64,000 bases of DNA from Corynebacterium auriscanis (GTDB lineage: Bacteria; Actinomycetota; Actinomycetes; Mycobacteriales; Mycobacteriaceae), in the NCBI RefSeq assembly GCF_030408435.1, contig NZ_CP047046.1, positions 186,001-250,000 of the forward strand, in the 5' to 3' direction. Under the pieces are notes generated by a model. The model made no database searches, was not told the DNA's origin, and worked only from the letters and a program-made list of their open reading frames with translations. Within the stretch, counting starts at the first letter, position 1. The number at the start of each line of letters is the position of its first letter. Shown in pieces: positions 1 to 8,006 of the stretch. The position numbers were made by a program, and so were the translations under genes.

Positions 1-588
1 TAACTTTCGCAACCACGGCGGCGGGTCCGCCGGTAGATCTGTAATGGCCTCATACACCTTTTGCGGCTCGCGCCTATCGAACATCGTTTGGTATGCACCA
101 CGAATCTCCGGTCGCTTGGTAAACATCAGCACTCCGCGCGTGAGCCGATCCAACCGGTGGCATGGGGAGAGCTCCGGGATTCCGAACTGTACACGGGCCT
201 TGGTTAACGCCGTTTGCGTGATGTGCTGGCCTCGAGGCAGGGTTGCGAGGAACGAGGGTTTGTTTACTACCAAGAGGTCGTTATCTTCATAGATCAATTC
301 CAGAGCGCCGGGGACTTCTCGTTCTGGTGCTGGGCGACGGTAAAAGTTAATGGAAATACCTGGACGAACTAGATCGTCAGGCGCCACTTCTTGGCCGTTG
401 TCGAAGCGCACTAGGCCGTCTGAAAAGCGCTGGCGTACTGCGTCTTCGTTATCTTCGGGGTGCCTGTGCCGCTGGTTGAAAATCAACCGGGAAACAAAGT
501 CTATTGCTTTGATCGGCGCGCCTTCGCCCATAGGTACTTGAACCCGGGTAGGGTTTAGGCCATTTTTGATTGGCAAAGGACTGATCAC
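1..588 (-). CDS. RluA-family pseudouridine synthase, C-terminal part outside the window
   Basis: This would isomerise uridine to pseudouridine in rRNA or tRNA. Reading the minus strand from a GTG at 588 gives an open frame to the window edge. Its catalytic-domain motif CHRLDRLTRGVLMF contains the HRLDRxTSG-type aspartate signature of RluA enzymes. It is preceded by an ALELIYEDNDLLVVNKP segment, which matches the usual 'ILYEDxxxLVVNKP' strand. The start is preceded by a GAGGAG Shine-Dalgarno about 10 nt upstream. The gene runs past base 1, so the C-terminus is missing here. The start lies only 18 bp from the divergent small gene at 607. Family assignment is firm; the exact target base is unknown. 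Confidence 0.88.
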   Translation of the reverse strand, partial: MISPLPIKNGLNPTRVQVPMGEGAPIKAIDFVSRLIFNQRHRHPEDNEDAVRQRFSDGLVRFDNGQEVAPDDLVRPGISINFYRRPAPEREVPGALELIYEDNDLLVVNKPSFLATLPRGQHITQTALTKARVQFGIPELSPCHRLDRLTRGVLMFTKRPEIRGAYQTMFDRREPQKVYEAITDLPADPPPWLRKL

Positions 589-598
589 CAGGTATGCT
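570..598 (+). promoter_or_regulatory. Sigma-70-type promoter for the 54-residue peptide gene
   Basis: A TTGGCA -35 element (570-575), a 17-bp spacer and a TATGCT -10 element (593-598) are placed so that transcription would begin at or next to the ATG at 607. This implies a leaderless mRNA. The promoter overlaps the start region of the divergent pseudouridine synthase gene. Confidence 0.6.
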
Positions 599-606
599 CT
601 CCTCTT

Positions 607-771
607 ATGGATCTCAACGCAATCATGAATACTATCGCTCAATTCTTCTCCACCGACTTTGGCGCGGCTTTCGGCCGTGTTCTCAGCGCGATCTTCCAAT
701 TCTTCTTCCCAGCGAACGCGCCGGCAGCTCATGATGTACCATTGCCAACTCCTAAGATTCCTGGCAAGTAA
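607..771 (+). CDS. Small hydrophobic peptide, 54 aa, possibly a PorA/PorH-like or other membrane-active peptide
   Basis: The frame encodes 54 residues beginning MDLNAIMNTIAQFF and ending in a Pro/Lys-rich tail (PLPTPKIPGK). Residues 8-35 are rich in Ala, Phe, Ile and Leu with spaced polar residues, as in an amphipathic helix. No signal peptide or Shine-Dalgarno is seen, but a near-consensus promoter places the transcript start at the ATG. Corynebacterial cell-wall porins PorA and PorH are likewise 40-60 aa peptides without signal sequences, and PorH also begins MDL, so a porin-like role is possible. That is inference: no sequence match was tested. It could instead be an unrelated small protein. 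The following 288 bp to base 1059 hold no other gene. Confidence 0.5.
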   Translation: MDLNAIMNTIAQFFSTDFGAAFGRVLSAIFQFFFPANAPAAHDVPLPTPKIPGK

Positions 772-964
772 GCCTCCAGCCTCTAGAGCCTATGACGATG
801 CAGCTGCGGTGAGGTGAGGATTTTTCTCACTGCTCTTAGCGTGTAGGCGCCCCTGCGTGCCCACTCTTTGCGGGTTGCGACCCTCAGCGCCCTCAGCGTC
901 CCTTATTATCAAAGCCCCCACTGAAGTTCGCGTGAGTTATTTCACCTCATGCCAACCCTTCTGT

Positions 965-983
965 GGGGGTTTTCGCAACCCCC
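965..983 (+). terminator. Stem-loop, possible terminator or attenuator upstream of usp
   Basis: GGGGGTT (965-971) pairs with AACCCCC (977-983) around a 5-nt loop. No T-run follows, so factor-independent termination is uncertain. It lies between the 54-aa peptide gene and the Usp gene. The rest of 772-1059 shows no recognisable gene. Confidence 0.3.
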
Positions 984-1059
984 TGGCCCCCTTTAGTGCG
1001 CAAAAGCGCATAATGGGTTTAGAGACAACATTGCACGGTCGAAGAAAGGTTGCGTCACA

Positions 1060-1959
1060 ATGCCCACAGATTCGCACAAGGTTATTATCGTCGCGGTTGA
1101 TGGATCCGAAGCCAGCTCAGTAGCGGTGAAGTGGGCCGCCAACGCGGCTTTGAAGCGTAAGCAGCCACTGAAGCTGGTTAGCGCTTACACCATGCCCCAG
1201 TTCATGTATGCCGATGGGATGGTGCCTCCACAGGAGCTTTACGACGAGTTGGAAAATGAGGCTAACGAGAAGATCGCGAACGCGCGCAAGATCGTGACCG
1301 ATTTTTCTTCCGACATCGAGATCTCTCACGAGGTCCGCGAGTCCTCCCCAATCGACATGCTCTTGGAGTTTTCGGAAACTGCAGAGATGATCGTGATGGG
1401 TAGTCGTGGCCTTGGCGGCCTCTCTGGTCTGGTGATGGGGTCGGTCTCTGCAGCTGTGGTTTCCCACGCGGAATGCCCGGTTGTCGTGGTTCGGAAGGAT
1501 AACGACGTCACGGAAGAGAACAAGTACGGACCGGTGGTTGTGGGCGTCGACGGTTCCGATGTGTCCCGCCAGGCCCTGCAGGTCGCCTTCCGTGAGGCGG
1601 ATGCCCGCGAGACCGTGCTGCGCGCAATCCACGGTTGGAACGACACCCAGGTTCACACCACCTATGTGGGCCTCGTGGATGCGCAAAACGAAATGGAGCG
1701 CACTCTTAAGGAGCGTCAGGACATGCTGCAAAATGAGCTTGCCGACCTCGTTAAGCAGTATCCACATGTCCGGGTTGAGGAAGTTGTGGAACGCGACCGT
1801 CCTATCAACGCCCTTCGCGATGCTGCTTCGGACGCTCAGCTGCTCATCACAGGTTCGCACGGCCGCGGTGGTTTCAAGGGTATGCTGCTGGGCTCGACTT
1901 CCCGCGCACTGCTGCAATATGCACCGTGCCCAATGATGGTGGTCCGTCCGCGCCGCTAA
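1060..1959 (+). CDS. Tandem-domain universal stress protein
   Basis: This is a cytoplasmic ATP-binding stress protein of two UspA domains (about residues 1-145 and 155-299). It has the same layout as mycobacterial Rv2623, which binds ATP and restrains growth. Each half starts with a β-strand followed by Asp-Gly-Ser (VAVDGSEASS and VGVDGSDVSR). Each half also ends with the nucleotide loop G-2x-G-9x-G-S (GSRGLGGLSG..MGS and GSHGRGGFKG..LGS). Both ATP loops look intact, so both halves could bind nucleotide. AAGAAAGG lies about 12 nt before the ATG. The gene stands alone between intergenic stretches and has a probable terminator behind it. Confidence 0.92.
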   Translation: MPTDSHKVIIVAVDGSEASSVAVKWAANAALKRKQPLKLVSAYTMPQFMYADGMVPPQELYDELENEANEKIANARKIVTDFSSDIEISHEVRESSPIDMLLEFSETAEMIVMGSRGLGGLSGLVMGSVSAAVVSHAECPVVVVRKDNDVTEENKYGPVVVGVDGSDVSRQALQVAFREADARETVLRAIHGWNDTQVHTTYVGLVDAQNEMERTLKERQDMLQNELADLVKQYPHVRVEEVVERDRPINALRDAASDAQLLITGSHGRGGFKGMLLGSTSRALLQYAPCPMMVVRPRR

Positions 1960-1965
1960 AACTTC

Positions 1966-2014
1966 AACCCGCTAAAGTCTTTGCAGTAAAGTAGTAGGCC
2001 TTAGCGGGTTTCCT
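1966..2014 (+). terminator. Probable terminator of usp
   Basis: AACCCGCTAA (1966-1975) is perfectly complementary to TTAGCGGGTT (2001-2010) and is followed by TCCTT. The 25-nt loop is long for a terminator, so confidence is moderate. Confidence 0.5.
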
Positions 2015-2097
2015 TATGCCCGCCGGTGGTTGTTGGTTTCTTTTTTCTTACCGACGCCCCAATGGTCCCCACGTAAAAATTTCAAGGAGAAGCTTCA

Positions 2098-2748
2098 ATG
2101 TCCACGGCAGGTGACGCGGCCAAAGCTGCCAAGCCGGCGAAGAAGACGACCTCTCGCCGCAGGAACCGCCCAGGTCCGCGGCAACGGTTGTTGGCTAGCG
2201 CCACCCACCTGTTTACGACTGAGGGGATCCGTGTGATCGGCATCGATCGCATTTTGCGGGATGCGGATGTGGCCAAGGCCAGTTTGTATTCGTTGTTCGG
2301 TTCCAAAGATAACCTCGTGGTGGCCTACTTGGAGGCGCTCGACGAGAAATGGCGTGAGGACTGGACTGCGTTGGCAGAACAGCGGGAAAAGCCTGAAGAA
2401 CGGATCATTGCATTCTTTGATCTGTGTATCAAGAACGAGCCGGACAATAACTATCGCGGTTCACACTTCCAGAATGCGGCGGGTGAATATCCTCGCCCTG
2501 AAACGGAAAGTGAAGAGCGCATCCGATCGGCGGCGATGGAGCATCGCCGGTGGTGTCGTGACACGATGGCAGAGCTGCTGACGGAGCGTTTCGGATATGC
2601 ATCTCTCACTTTGGCAGATCAACTGATGGTCTTCCTCGACGGTGGCCTAGCTGGCGCGAAGATGTCTCGTACCGTCGTGCCATTGGAAACCGCGCGTGAC
2701 ATGGCGAAGCAGATTCTGCTGCGTGCCCCAATGATGTACTCGATTTAA
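2098..2748 (+). CDS. TetR-family transcriptional regulator
   Basis: A 216-aa DNA-binding repressor-type protein. A basic Ala/Lys-rich leader (1-28) is followed by the TetR helix-turn-helix at about 29-75 (LLASATHLFTTEGIRVIGID, then ADVAKASLYSLFGSKDNLV). The all-helical C-terminal ligand domain follows. The residues of the recognition helix (KASLYSLFGSKDNL) match the YxxFxSKxxL pattern of the family. AAGGAGAAG precedes the ATG. No adjacent gene shares its strand, so the regulated target cannot be read from context. It converges on the YidC-like gene. Confidence 0.9.
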   Translation: MSTAGDAAKAAKPAKKTTSRRRNRPGPRQRLLASATHLFTTEGIRVIGIDRILRDADVAKASLYSLFGSKDNLVVAYLEALDEKWREDWTALAEQREKPEERIIAFFDLCIKNEPDNNYRGSHFQNAAGEYPRPETESEERIRSAAMEHRRWCRDTMAELLTERFGYASLTLADQLMVFLDGGLAGAKMSRTVVPLETARDMAKQILLRAPMMYSI

Positions 2749-2785
2749 AAGATCTGTGCGGGCCCGCTTCAACAGGCCGCCCTGT

Positions 2786-2827
2786 TAAATCTCCCGAGCG
2801 AGTGTTCTTCGACTAAATCTCCCGAGC
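2786..2827. repeat. Two-copy direct repeat, 28-bp period, at the 3' end of the YidC-like gene
   Basis: TAAATCTCCCGAGC occurs at 2786-2799 and again at 2814-2827, with partly matching flanks. It sits in the 85-bp convergent gap just beyond the stop codon of the minus-strand insertase gene. It is one of several small tandem duplications next to gene ends in this window. Confidence 0.7.
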
Positions 2828-2833
2828 CAGTAT

Positions 2834-3778
2834 TTACTCGCCCTTGCGGGAGCCTCGTTTACCGGCCTTCTTTTCACGCTTGCGCGTTAAGTACAGGTGT
2901 TTTTGTTCTGCGTGATGCTCCCGGAATTCCGAGGTATAAGGCACGCGCTTATCGAGGGTGCGCTGGATAACGTACGTCTGCAACGTGGTCCATAGGTTGT
3001 TGCACACCCAGTAAATGAGAATCGCAATTGGTGCGGGACCAAAAAGCCCGAACACGATAGGGAAGAAGAAGAGTACTGGGCCCAGGGGCCACATCAGTTT
3101 CACGAACCCTCGTGCAGCTGTAGAGGCATGATCCACAACCTGAAGATTTCGCTTGAGTGTGTAGGCCCAGTTAGCCGTAGTAAATACTGCGGCGCAGAGC
3201 GCCAAAGGCAGTGCCAGTTTTAATACAGCATCGTGGGTGGTCCCCAAATCGGCGAGCATTTCCGGTTTCATCGCGGGATAACTGGAAATGGGAATGTTGA
3301 ACGCGTGGGCGTCGAGAAAAAGAGAAATATCTTCGGGCGTTAAGGGGCCGAAGCTATGGTGGGTGGCGTCCACGCCCTCGGCAGGGCGGGCAATGCGCAA
3401 GAGTAGTTGATAAAGACCCAGAATGAGCGGAATCTGGATGAGCGCAGGAAGGCAGCCATCGACGACTTTGTAATCGCTATTTTTGCGTAGCTCGCGCTCG
3501 CGGGCCAGTCTTTCTTTCCGCTCCTCGGGGCTTTTCCTACCCTTAAACTCCTCGTTCAGACGGCGGAGGCTGGGGCGCATGTTGGCGAGGTGTCGGCCGG
3601 ACGCATACTGGCGGTAAGCTAGGGGAAAAAGGAATCCGCGGATCGTCACTACCAACATGATGAGGCTAATGACCCAGGCAGTGGAAGCATCCATCCCCAG
3701 CGGACCAGAGAAAAGACTGTGCCATAGCTTGAGGACCCACGCGACAAGTTTCTCCACATACTCCATGACAGGAAACAT
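2834..3778 (-). CDS. YidC/Oxa1-family membrane protein insertase (second-paralogue type)
   Basis: A polytopic membrane protein of 314 aa that would help insert or fold inner-membrane proteins. It has a membrane segment near residues 30-55, a basic cytoplasmic loop (residues about 75-105, rich in Arg/Lys/Glu) and the YidC core. The core includes DGCLPALIQIPLILGLYQLL and GPAPIAILIYWVCNNLWTTLQ, and a strongly basic tail follows. It has no large periplasmic domain, as in Gram-positive YidC proteins. The housekeeping yidC normally lies beside rnpA-rpmH, which are absent here, so this is probably a second copy. It is divergent from the sortase with only 25 bp between starts. ATG 3766 is an alternative start. 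Confidence 0.85.
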   Translation of the reverse strand: MFPVMEYVEKLVAWVLKLWHSLFSGPLGMDASTAWVISLIMLVVTIRGFLFPLAYRQYASGRHLANMRPSLRRLNEEFKGRKSPEERKERLARERELRKNSDYKVVDGCLPALIQIPLILGLYQLLLRIARPAEGVDATHHSFGPLTPEDISLFLDAHAFNIPISSYPAMKPEMLADLGTTHDAVLKLALPLALCAAVFTTANWAYTLKRNLQVVDHASTAARGFVKLMWPLGPVLFFFPIVFGLFGPAPIAILIYWVCNNLWTTLQTYVIQRTLDKRVPYTSEFREHHAEQKHLYLTRKREKKAGKRGSRKGE

Positions 3779-3803
3779 TACCCTTTAAATATGAGCTAGT
3801 ACT

Positions 3804-4637
3804 ATGACAAACATGAGCACCACCACTGACAGTCATAGTTCGTTACCACGGGCCGTGCCACCTAAAAAGCGTTTGGACCCGATCAGCGTCCTCGGTGAGT
3901 TGCTGGTTACTTTTGGAGTGATCTGCCTGCTTTTCGGCTTCTGGGAAGTGGTCTGGACCAATGTGCAATCCGGTCGCGAACAAAATATCGTCGCTCAACG
4001 ACTGGAAGATCAGTGGCGGGACAAGAATCCCCGGCCTTTAACTGAACCGCCGGAGGGCGCAGCATTTGCGCGACTCTACATTCCCACGTTTGGTTCGGAT
4101 TTCAATTTCTCCATCGTGAAAGGTGTGAAAGACGAAGACTTGGATAAAGGGCCCGGCCACTACCTAGATTCTCAATTGCCGGGTGAGCCCGGGAATTTCG
4201 CTATGGCGGGGCACCGGGTGGGGCGCGGGTCGCCGTTTAACGACTTAGGGCTACTGAACACTTGCGATGCCGTCGTTGTAGAAACCGCAGGAGCGTGGGA
4301 TATTTACCGCGTGTTGCCTATTGATGTGGCGTCAGGGCAGCGCCAGGCGAAGCTTTCCGAGTGTATGGATGCGCAGTTGGCCACACGTATGAGCCAGGGA
4401 GAATATTCCCAAGTTAACGGACGATACATCACTACTCCGAACGACGTGGAGGTTATCAATCCAGTTCCGCATGTATCCCGCGTGGCGGCCAAACCCGGTG
4501 ATGCCTCACTGTTGACGATGACCACGTGCCATCCGCAGTATTCGAACACGGAGCGCATGATTGTGCACGCCGTAAAGGTCCGCAGTGATGACAAGAAACC
4601 CGGTTATGTTCCCGCCGAGCTAACGAAGGAGGTTTAG
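3804..4637 (+). CDS. Class E sortase
   Basis: A membrane-anchored transpeptidase of 277 aa. It has a cytoplasmic N-tail, one transmembrane helix at about residues 30-55 (LGELLVTFGVICLLFGFWEV) and an extracellular sortase barrel. The catalytic His lies in FAMAGHRVGRGSPFNDL. The catalytic Cys lies in LLTMTTCHPQYSNTERM, matching the TLxTC signature, and the Arg follows in NTERMI. Class E sortases attach LAxTG-type proteins to the wall of high-GC Gram-positives; no substrate gene is adjacent. TATGAG at 3790-3795 lies 8 nt before the ATG and no Shine-Dalgarno is present, so the mRNA may be leaderless. It is followed after 4 bp by a small membrane protein gene. Confidence 0.9.
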   Translation: MTNMSTTTDSHSSLPRAVPPKKRLDPISVLGELLVTFGVICLLFGFWEVVWTNVQSGREQNIVAQRLEDQWRDKNPRPLTEPPEGAAFARLYIPTFGSDFNFSIVKGVKDEDLDKGPGHYLDSQLPGEPGNFAMAGHRVGRGSPFNDLGLLNTCDAVVVETAGAWDIYRVLPIDVASGQRQAKLSECMDAQLATRMSQGEYSQVNGRYITTPNDVEVINPVPHVSRVAAKPGDASLLTMTTCHPQYSNTERMIVHAVKVRSDDKKPGYVPAELTKEV

Positions 4638-4641
4638 TTTC

Positions 4642-4824
4642 ATGTACGCAGCATTGTGGAGGGCCCTTCCTGGGCCGTGGTGGATGAGGTTAATCATTGT
4701 GCTTATCGCACTGGTGGGAATCTTTTTCCTATTGATGGAAGTGATATTCCCCAAAATCGGCCCCATGATGCCGTGGACTGAGGTGGGAGTGCAGTCGATG
4801 GCGGATTGGGTGGCGGTGCTCTAG
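4642..4824 (+). CDS. Small single-pass membrane protein, 60 aa
   Basis: The protein begins MYAALWRALPGPWWMRL and continues into one hydrophobic helix (about residues 17-40, IIVLIALVGIFFLLMEVIF) and a short acidic C-terminus. A strong GAAGGAGG Shine-Dalgarno lies within the end of the sortase gene, so the two are translated as an operon. The LPGPxWxR start resembles a conserved small actinobacterial membrane protein family I recognise only by pattern. Its role is unknown; partnership with the sortase is inferred from position. Its stop overlaps the stop of the convergent lipoprotein gene by 4 bp. Confidence 0.75.
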   Translation: MYAALWRALPGPWWMRLIIVLIALVGIFFLLMEVIFPKIGPMMPWTEVGVQSMADWVAVL

Positions 4825-5459
4825 AGCTTCAAATTCCGGATAGTCTTTTCTGCGATCTTTTGCGCCTTGATGGATTGCGCCTGAGCTGTCCAGACTACGA
4901 CCGCAGTCTCGTCCTTCCATACCGCGTAAATCGCGCCAGAATTCTTGCCCCCGTCTTTATCGCCACCCTTGCGCCCACCGGACCAACCTTCGGGCTGCAG
5001 CGCTTTGAGAGTGGTGTTCACCGGCGCAGCGCTATCAACGACCTTAACTGCATCCGTGTTAGTACGCATCTTCCGCACCAAAACCTGCGCTTGTGGTTCA
5101 TTCTCGTAGGACCAGAACGTGCATGCAACGGGATCGAAGCGTGCATCCACGGTGACGCCCGTGAGACGCTGGCCCGTGGTGTTTTGTAACCACTCGCCAT
5201 CGAGGTACGGACATGCTCCTCCCGCGGACGTGTCCTTATCGCCGGGCTCCGGCTTGGTGTTCACCGGTAGCTCCGTGCCCTTGACGGGGGCCACAGTGCG
5301 TTCCGCAGCTTGCTGTTTGCCCGGTTCCGGCGTGGGCACGGAAGGTTTATCGGGGAAGATAGAGCAGGAAACCAATAGAGCCGACGCCATGCTTAGCGCA
5401 CAGGCGCCTCGCATTGGGCGAAGCGCAGTGCGGATACTATTGGTGATAGAGCTCAGCAA
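4821..5459 (-). CDS. Putative lipoprotein, DUF2020-like
   Basis: A 212-aa exported protein. A basic N-region and hydrophobic stretch end in the lipobox ALLVSC (Cys at about residue 32). A Pro-rich linker and a globular domain with conserved-looking CPYLDGEWLQNTTGQ and FWSYENEPQAQVLVRKM segments follow. The layout resembles the corynebacterial DUF2020 secreted proteins; this is a memory-based resemblance and no function is known for the family. The start immediately follows the lsr2 stop, so the two are probably co-transcribed. An earlier start is not possible without overlapping lsr2. Confidence 0.7.
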   Translation of the reverse strand: MLSSITNSIRTALRPMRGACALSMASALLVSCSIFPDKPSVPTPEPGKQQAAERTVAPVKGTELPVNTKPEPGDKDTSAGGACPYLDGEWLQNTTGQRLTGVTVDARFDPVACTFWSYENEPQAQVLVRKMRTNTDAVKVVDSAAPVNTTLKALQPEGWSGGRKGGDKDGGKNSGAIYAVWKDETAVVVWTAQAQSIKAQKIAEKTIRNLKL

Positions 5460-5795
5460 CTACTTGCCTTGATCCTTCTCGAAGCGCTCAATGACATCGG
5501 CAGAAATGCGACCGCGGGAAGAAACAGAAATGTTATTTTTCTTTGCCCATTCGCGAATGCGCTTGTTTTGGCCCGGATTAGTGGTCCGGTTGACACGCTT
5601 GCCGGAGCGTGGCTTGCGGCGTGCAACCTGGACAAATGGTTGCACGGCATCGTCGAATTTCTGGGAGTTTTCTGGAGAGAGATCTAAGGTGTAGTCCACT
5701 CCATTAACGGTGAAGTCAACGACCTTAACTTCATCTTCGGACAGGGGAGTGTTATCGAAATCATCGAAGAACTGGGTTACTTCACGACGTGCCAT
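5460..5795 (-). CDS. lsr2: Lsr2-family nucleoid-associated protein
   Basis: A 111-aa small basic DNA-binding protein that bridges AT-rich DNA and silences foreign genes in actinobacteria, acting like H-NS. The N-terminal dimerisation region (about 1-60) contains VDFTVNGVDYTLDLSPEN. The C-terminal DNA-binding domain carries IREWAKKNNISVSSRGRIS, whose Arg-Gly-Arg is the AT-hook-like minor-groove contact. The start at 5795 is chosen over an in-frame ATG five codons earlier because GGAGG lies 8 nt upstream of it. The AT-rich 5811-6094 gap upstream holds the promoter and no other gene. Confidence 0.93.
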   Translation of the reverse strand: MARREVTQFFDDFDNTPLSEDEVKVVDFTVNGVDYTLDLSPENSQKFDDAVQPFVQVARRKPRSGKRVNRTTNPGQNKRIREWAKKNNISVSSRGRISADVIERFEKDQGK

Positions 5796-5823
5796 GAGTG
5801 GTGCCTCCAAAACGTTGGGTGAG

Positions 5824-5850
5824 ATTATGGCCTTATTGCTTTCTTAACAA
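5824..5850 (-). promoter_or_regulatory. Candidate lsr2 promoter
   Basis: On the minus strand TTGTTA (5850-5845) and CATAAT (5829-5824) are separated by 15 bp, about 30 nt upstream of the lsr2 start. The spacer is shorter than ideal. Confidence 0.35.
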
Positions 5851-6048
5851 GGATAATCAAGGTTTGGGTAAAAGCAAGTCTGAACATGAGGTCCAATAAT
5901 CACCGGTACTTTTAGGGGAAAAACTTATAGCAGTTCAGCAGCATGGGAAGGCCATTTCTTTAGGTGGGCTATCTATTGGCGAAGTATTGAAAAAATATAA
6001 GAAAAATACAAGAAACCCTTAGTGGTGAGGGGGTTGGACCGATGGGAA

Positions 6049-6082
6049 ACGGGCGAGGTAGCGGTGATGCTAACTCGCCCGT
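6049..6082 (-). terminator. Probable terminator of phoD
   Basis: ACGGGCGAG (6049-6057) is fully complementary to CTCGCCCGT (6074-6082). The inner TAGC/GCTA pairing extends the stem around a GGTGAT loop. In the minus direction it lies 13 bp beyond the PhoD stop. Only a short TTT follows. Confidence 0.55.
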
Positions 6083-6094
6083 AATGGGGGGGAT

Positions 6095-7906
6095 CTATAC
6101 TCCGGAACGGCCTGTGTGGGTGCCAGGATTAATACGATTACCGTGCAACCGGATACCCTTACCGCGGTAGGTTCGCGCGGACTTGGCGCGGAACAAAGGT
6201 GCATTTCGACGGAAGATTCCGTCATTATGCATGAACATCCAGTCCGCGTGCACGAATTCAGGAGTTACCTGAACCACGGTATAACCGTGGGAATCGTAAT
6301 CGAGGAATTTAATGTGCCGGTTCATTCCCTTGAACGCTTCCTCCGCGGTGTGGGAAAGGGCATTGTCCTCTGGAAGCTTCAAAATATCGTCGATATTGGA
6401 GCTGGTCACTGAGGTGCAGACAATCTCCACGCCCGCCACCCCCTTGTGTGGATAAGCGCCTGGCTCAACTGGAATATCGTTTGCCCACGACGAGTGAATG
6501 TCACCGGTGAGCCACACGGTGTTGTTAATTTTGCGCTCGGTGAGCAGTTTAATGAGTCGACGGCGCTCTGCGGCGTAACCATCCCACTGGTCGAAGTTGT
6601 ACGGCATGCCCTGCTCTGGCAGGCCAAGCAGCTGGGTGACAGCGGCAGTTGTTTTCGGATCTAGTGGTGGGATGAGGACGGGGGAGATCATGACGGAGTT
6701 GCCGATCAGATTCCACTTTGCCTGAGACGTGGTCAGTTTGCCCGCCAACCACTTGAACTGCTCGGAGCCCAACATGGTTCGGTTTTTCTGATCGATTCCC
6801 TTAGCCTTCAGGAAGCTCATCTGCTTGTTGCGGTAGGTGCGCAGATCCAGCATGTTGAGCTCTACCAAGTTGCCGAAGCTGAGGTTTCGGTAAATATGGC
6901 CGCCGTGGGAGAACGGGGTAGCCCGAATGGGGAGCCACTCTAAATAGGCTTGGATTGCTGCGTCACGGCGCTTGGTGAAGCTGCCCTCCCGGCCAGGGGT
7001 GTGGTTTTCGGCACCGCCAGCCCACGTATCATTGGCAACCTCGTGGTCATCCCATGTCACGATCCAGGGGCATGCGGCGTGGGCTGCCTGCAGAGAAGAG
7101 TCAGTTCGGTACTGGGCGTAACGCTCGCGGTAATCCTGCAATGTAACGATTTCGTTCACGGGAAGGTGGCCACGAACCGCGCCCCGTTTACCGTTGTATT
7201 CGCCGCGCTTGTATTCGTAGATGTAGTCGCCGACATGCAGGGCAAAGTCTAGATCCGTGCGTTTTGCCATGTCACGGTAGGCGTTGAAGTAACCTGCCTC
7301 CCAGTTCGCGCAACTAAACAGAGCGAAGCGCAGTTCGGAAACATTAGCGCCTGCGGCAGGGGCGGTACGCGTACGGCCGATGGGGGAAATCTGGCCACGG
7401 TAGGGGCCATCCACCACGATAAAGCGGTAGTAGTAGCTGGTCGCTGGTTGCAAGCCCGTGACATCGGGCTTGACCGTCATGTCGGTGGCGGGAGTTGCGA
7501 AGACGGTTCCGGAAGTAACGATCGTTTTGAAATCGCGGTTGGGTGAGACTTCCCACTTCAACTTGGTCTTTACTCCGCGACCGCGACCTGCGTAGTCATT
7601 GGGGCGGCTGGTGACGCGGGTCCACAACAAAACACCGTTGGGCAGTGGGTCGCCGGAAGCTACACCATGCTGAAATACTGCGTGACGTGCTGGAGTGGCA
7701 GCAGCTGCGCCCGTTTGGGCGGAAACGGCTACAGCGCCCGCAGCAGTAAGTGTGGCGCCCGCCTGGAAAGCGCGTCGGCGCGTAATCGCAGTTGCAGCAG
7801 TTGAGGAGGAGGAAACTTCGGCCACCTCAGGGGTGACGGAAGAGGAAACTTCGCTCACCTCAGGGGTGACGGAAGAGGGAGCGGAGGAGTGATCAGAATT
7901 CGTCAT
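6095..7906 (-). CDS. phoD: Tat-exported alkaline phosphatase D (PhoD) family protein
   Basis: A 603-aa secreted phosphomonoesterase/phosphodiesterase that uses a Ca/Fe-type metal centre. It carries a twin-arginine signal (TRRRAFQAG, about residues 42-50, then a hydrophobic Ala-rich run). The PhoD N-domain (FQHGVASGDPLPNGVLLWTR) and the metallophosphatase core follow: FALFSCANW, LHVGDYIYEY, WDDHEVAND and WLTGDIHSSW supply the metal ligands. Unusually, about 40 residues precede the RR motif, including an 11-residue tandem repeat. No Shine-Dalgarno is obvious. It would scavenge phosphate outside the cell, and a PhoX-type phosphatase is also encoded at 58.9-61.0 kb. Confidence 0.92.
   Translation of the reverse strand: MTNSDHSSAPSSVTPEVSEVSSSVTPEVAEVSSSSTAATAITRRRAFQAGATLTAAGAVAVSAQTGAAAATPARHAVFQHGVASGDPLPNGVLLWTRVTSRPNDYAGRGRGVKTKLKWEVSPNRDFKTIVTSGTVFATPATDMTVKPDVTGLQPATSYYYRFIVVDGPYRGQISPIGRTRTAPAAGANVSELRFALFSCANWEAGYFNAYRDMAKRTDLDFALHVGDYIYEYKRGEYNGKRGAVRGHLPVNEIVTLQDYRERYAQYRTDSSLQAAHAACPWIVTWDDHEVANDTWAGGAENHTPGREGSFTKRRDAAIQAYLEWLPIRATPFSHGGHIYRNLSFGNLVELNMLDLRTYRNKQMSFLKAKGIDQKNRTMLGSEQFKWLAGKLTTSQAKWNLIGNSVMISPVLIPPLDPKTTAAVTQLLGLPEQGMPYNFDQWDGYAAERRRLIKLLTERKINNTVWLTGDIHSSWANDIPVEPGAYPHKGVAGVEIVCTSVTSSNIDDILKLPEDNALSHTAEEAFKGMNRHIKFLDYDSHGYTVVQVTPEFVHADWMFMHNDGIFRRNAPLFRAKSARTYRGKGIRLHGNRINPGTHTGRSGV
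7811..7876 (-). repeat. 33-bp tandem repeat in the PhoD signal-peptide leader
   Basis: Two 11-codon units (SSVTPEVSEVS and SSVTPEVAEVS) lie head to tail ahead of the twin-arginine motif. The repeat keeps the reading frame. Confidence 0.8.
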
Positions 7907-8006
7907 GGTGAAATCACACCACGGCTTCCCTAATCCCGCTGGGTGAACGCGTCAGCAATAATGCATTCGGGGGTGAACGGGGGGTGGTAGACCCTCGCTA
8001 TAGAAG

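Noticed and set aside
1117-1917. 266-codon open frame antisense to the Usp gene
   Set aside because: It lies wholly opposite a clear tandem Usp gene, has no recognisable motif and is explained by GC-biased third positions.
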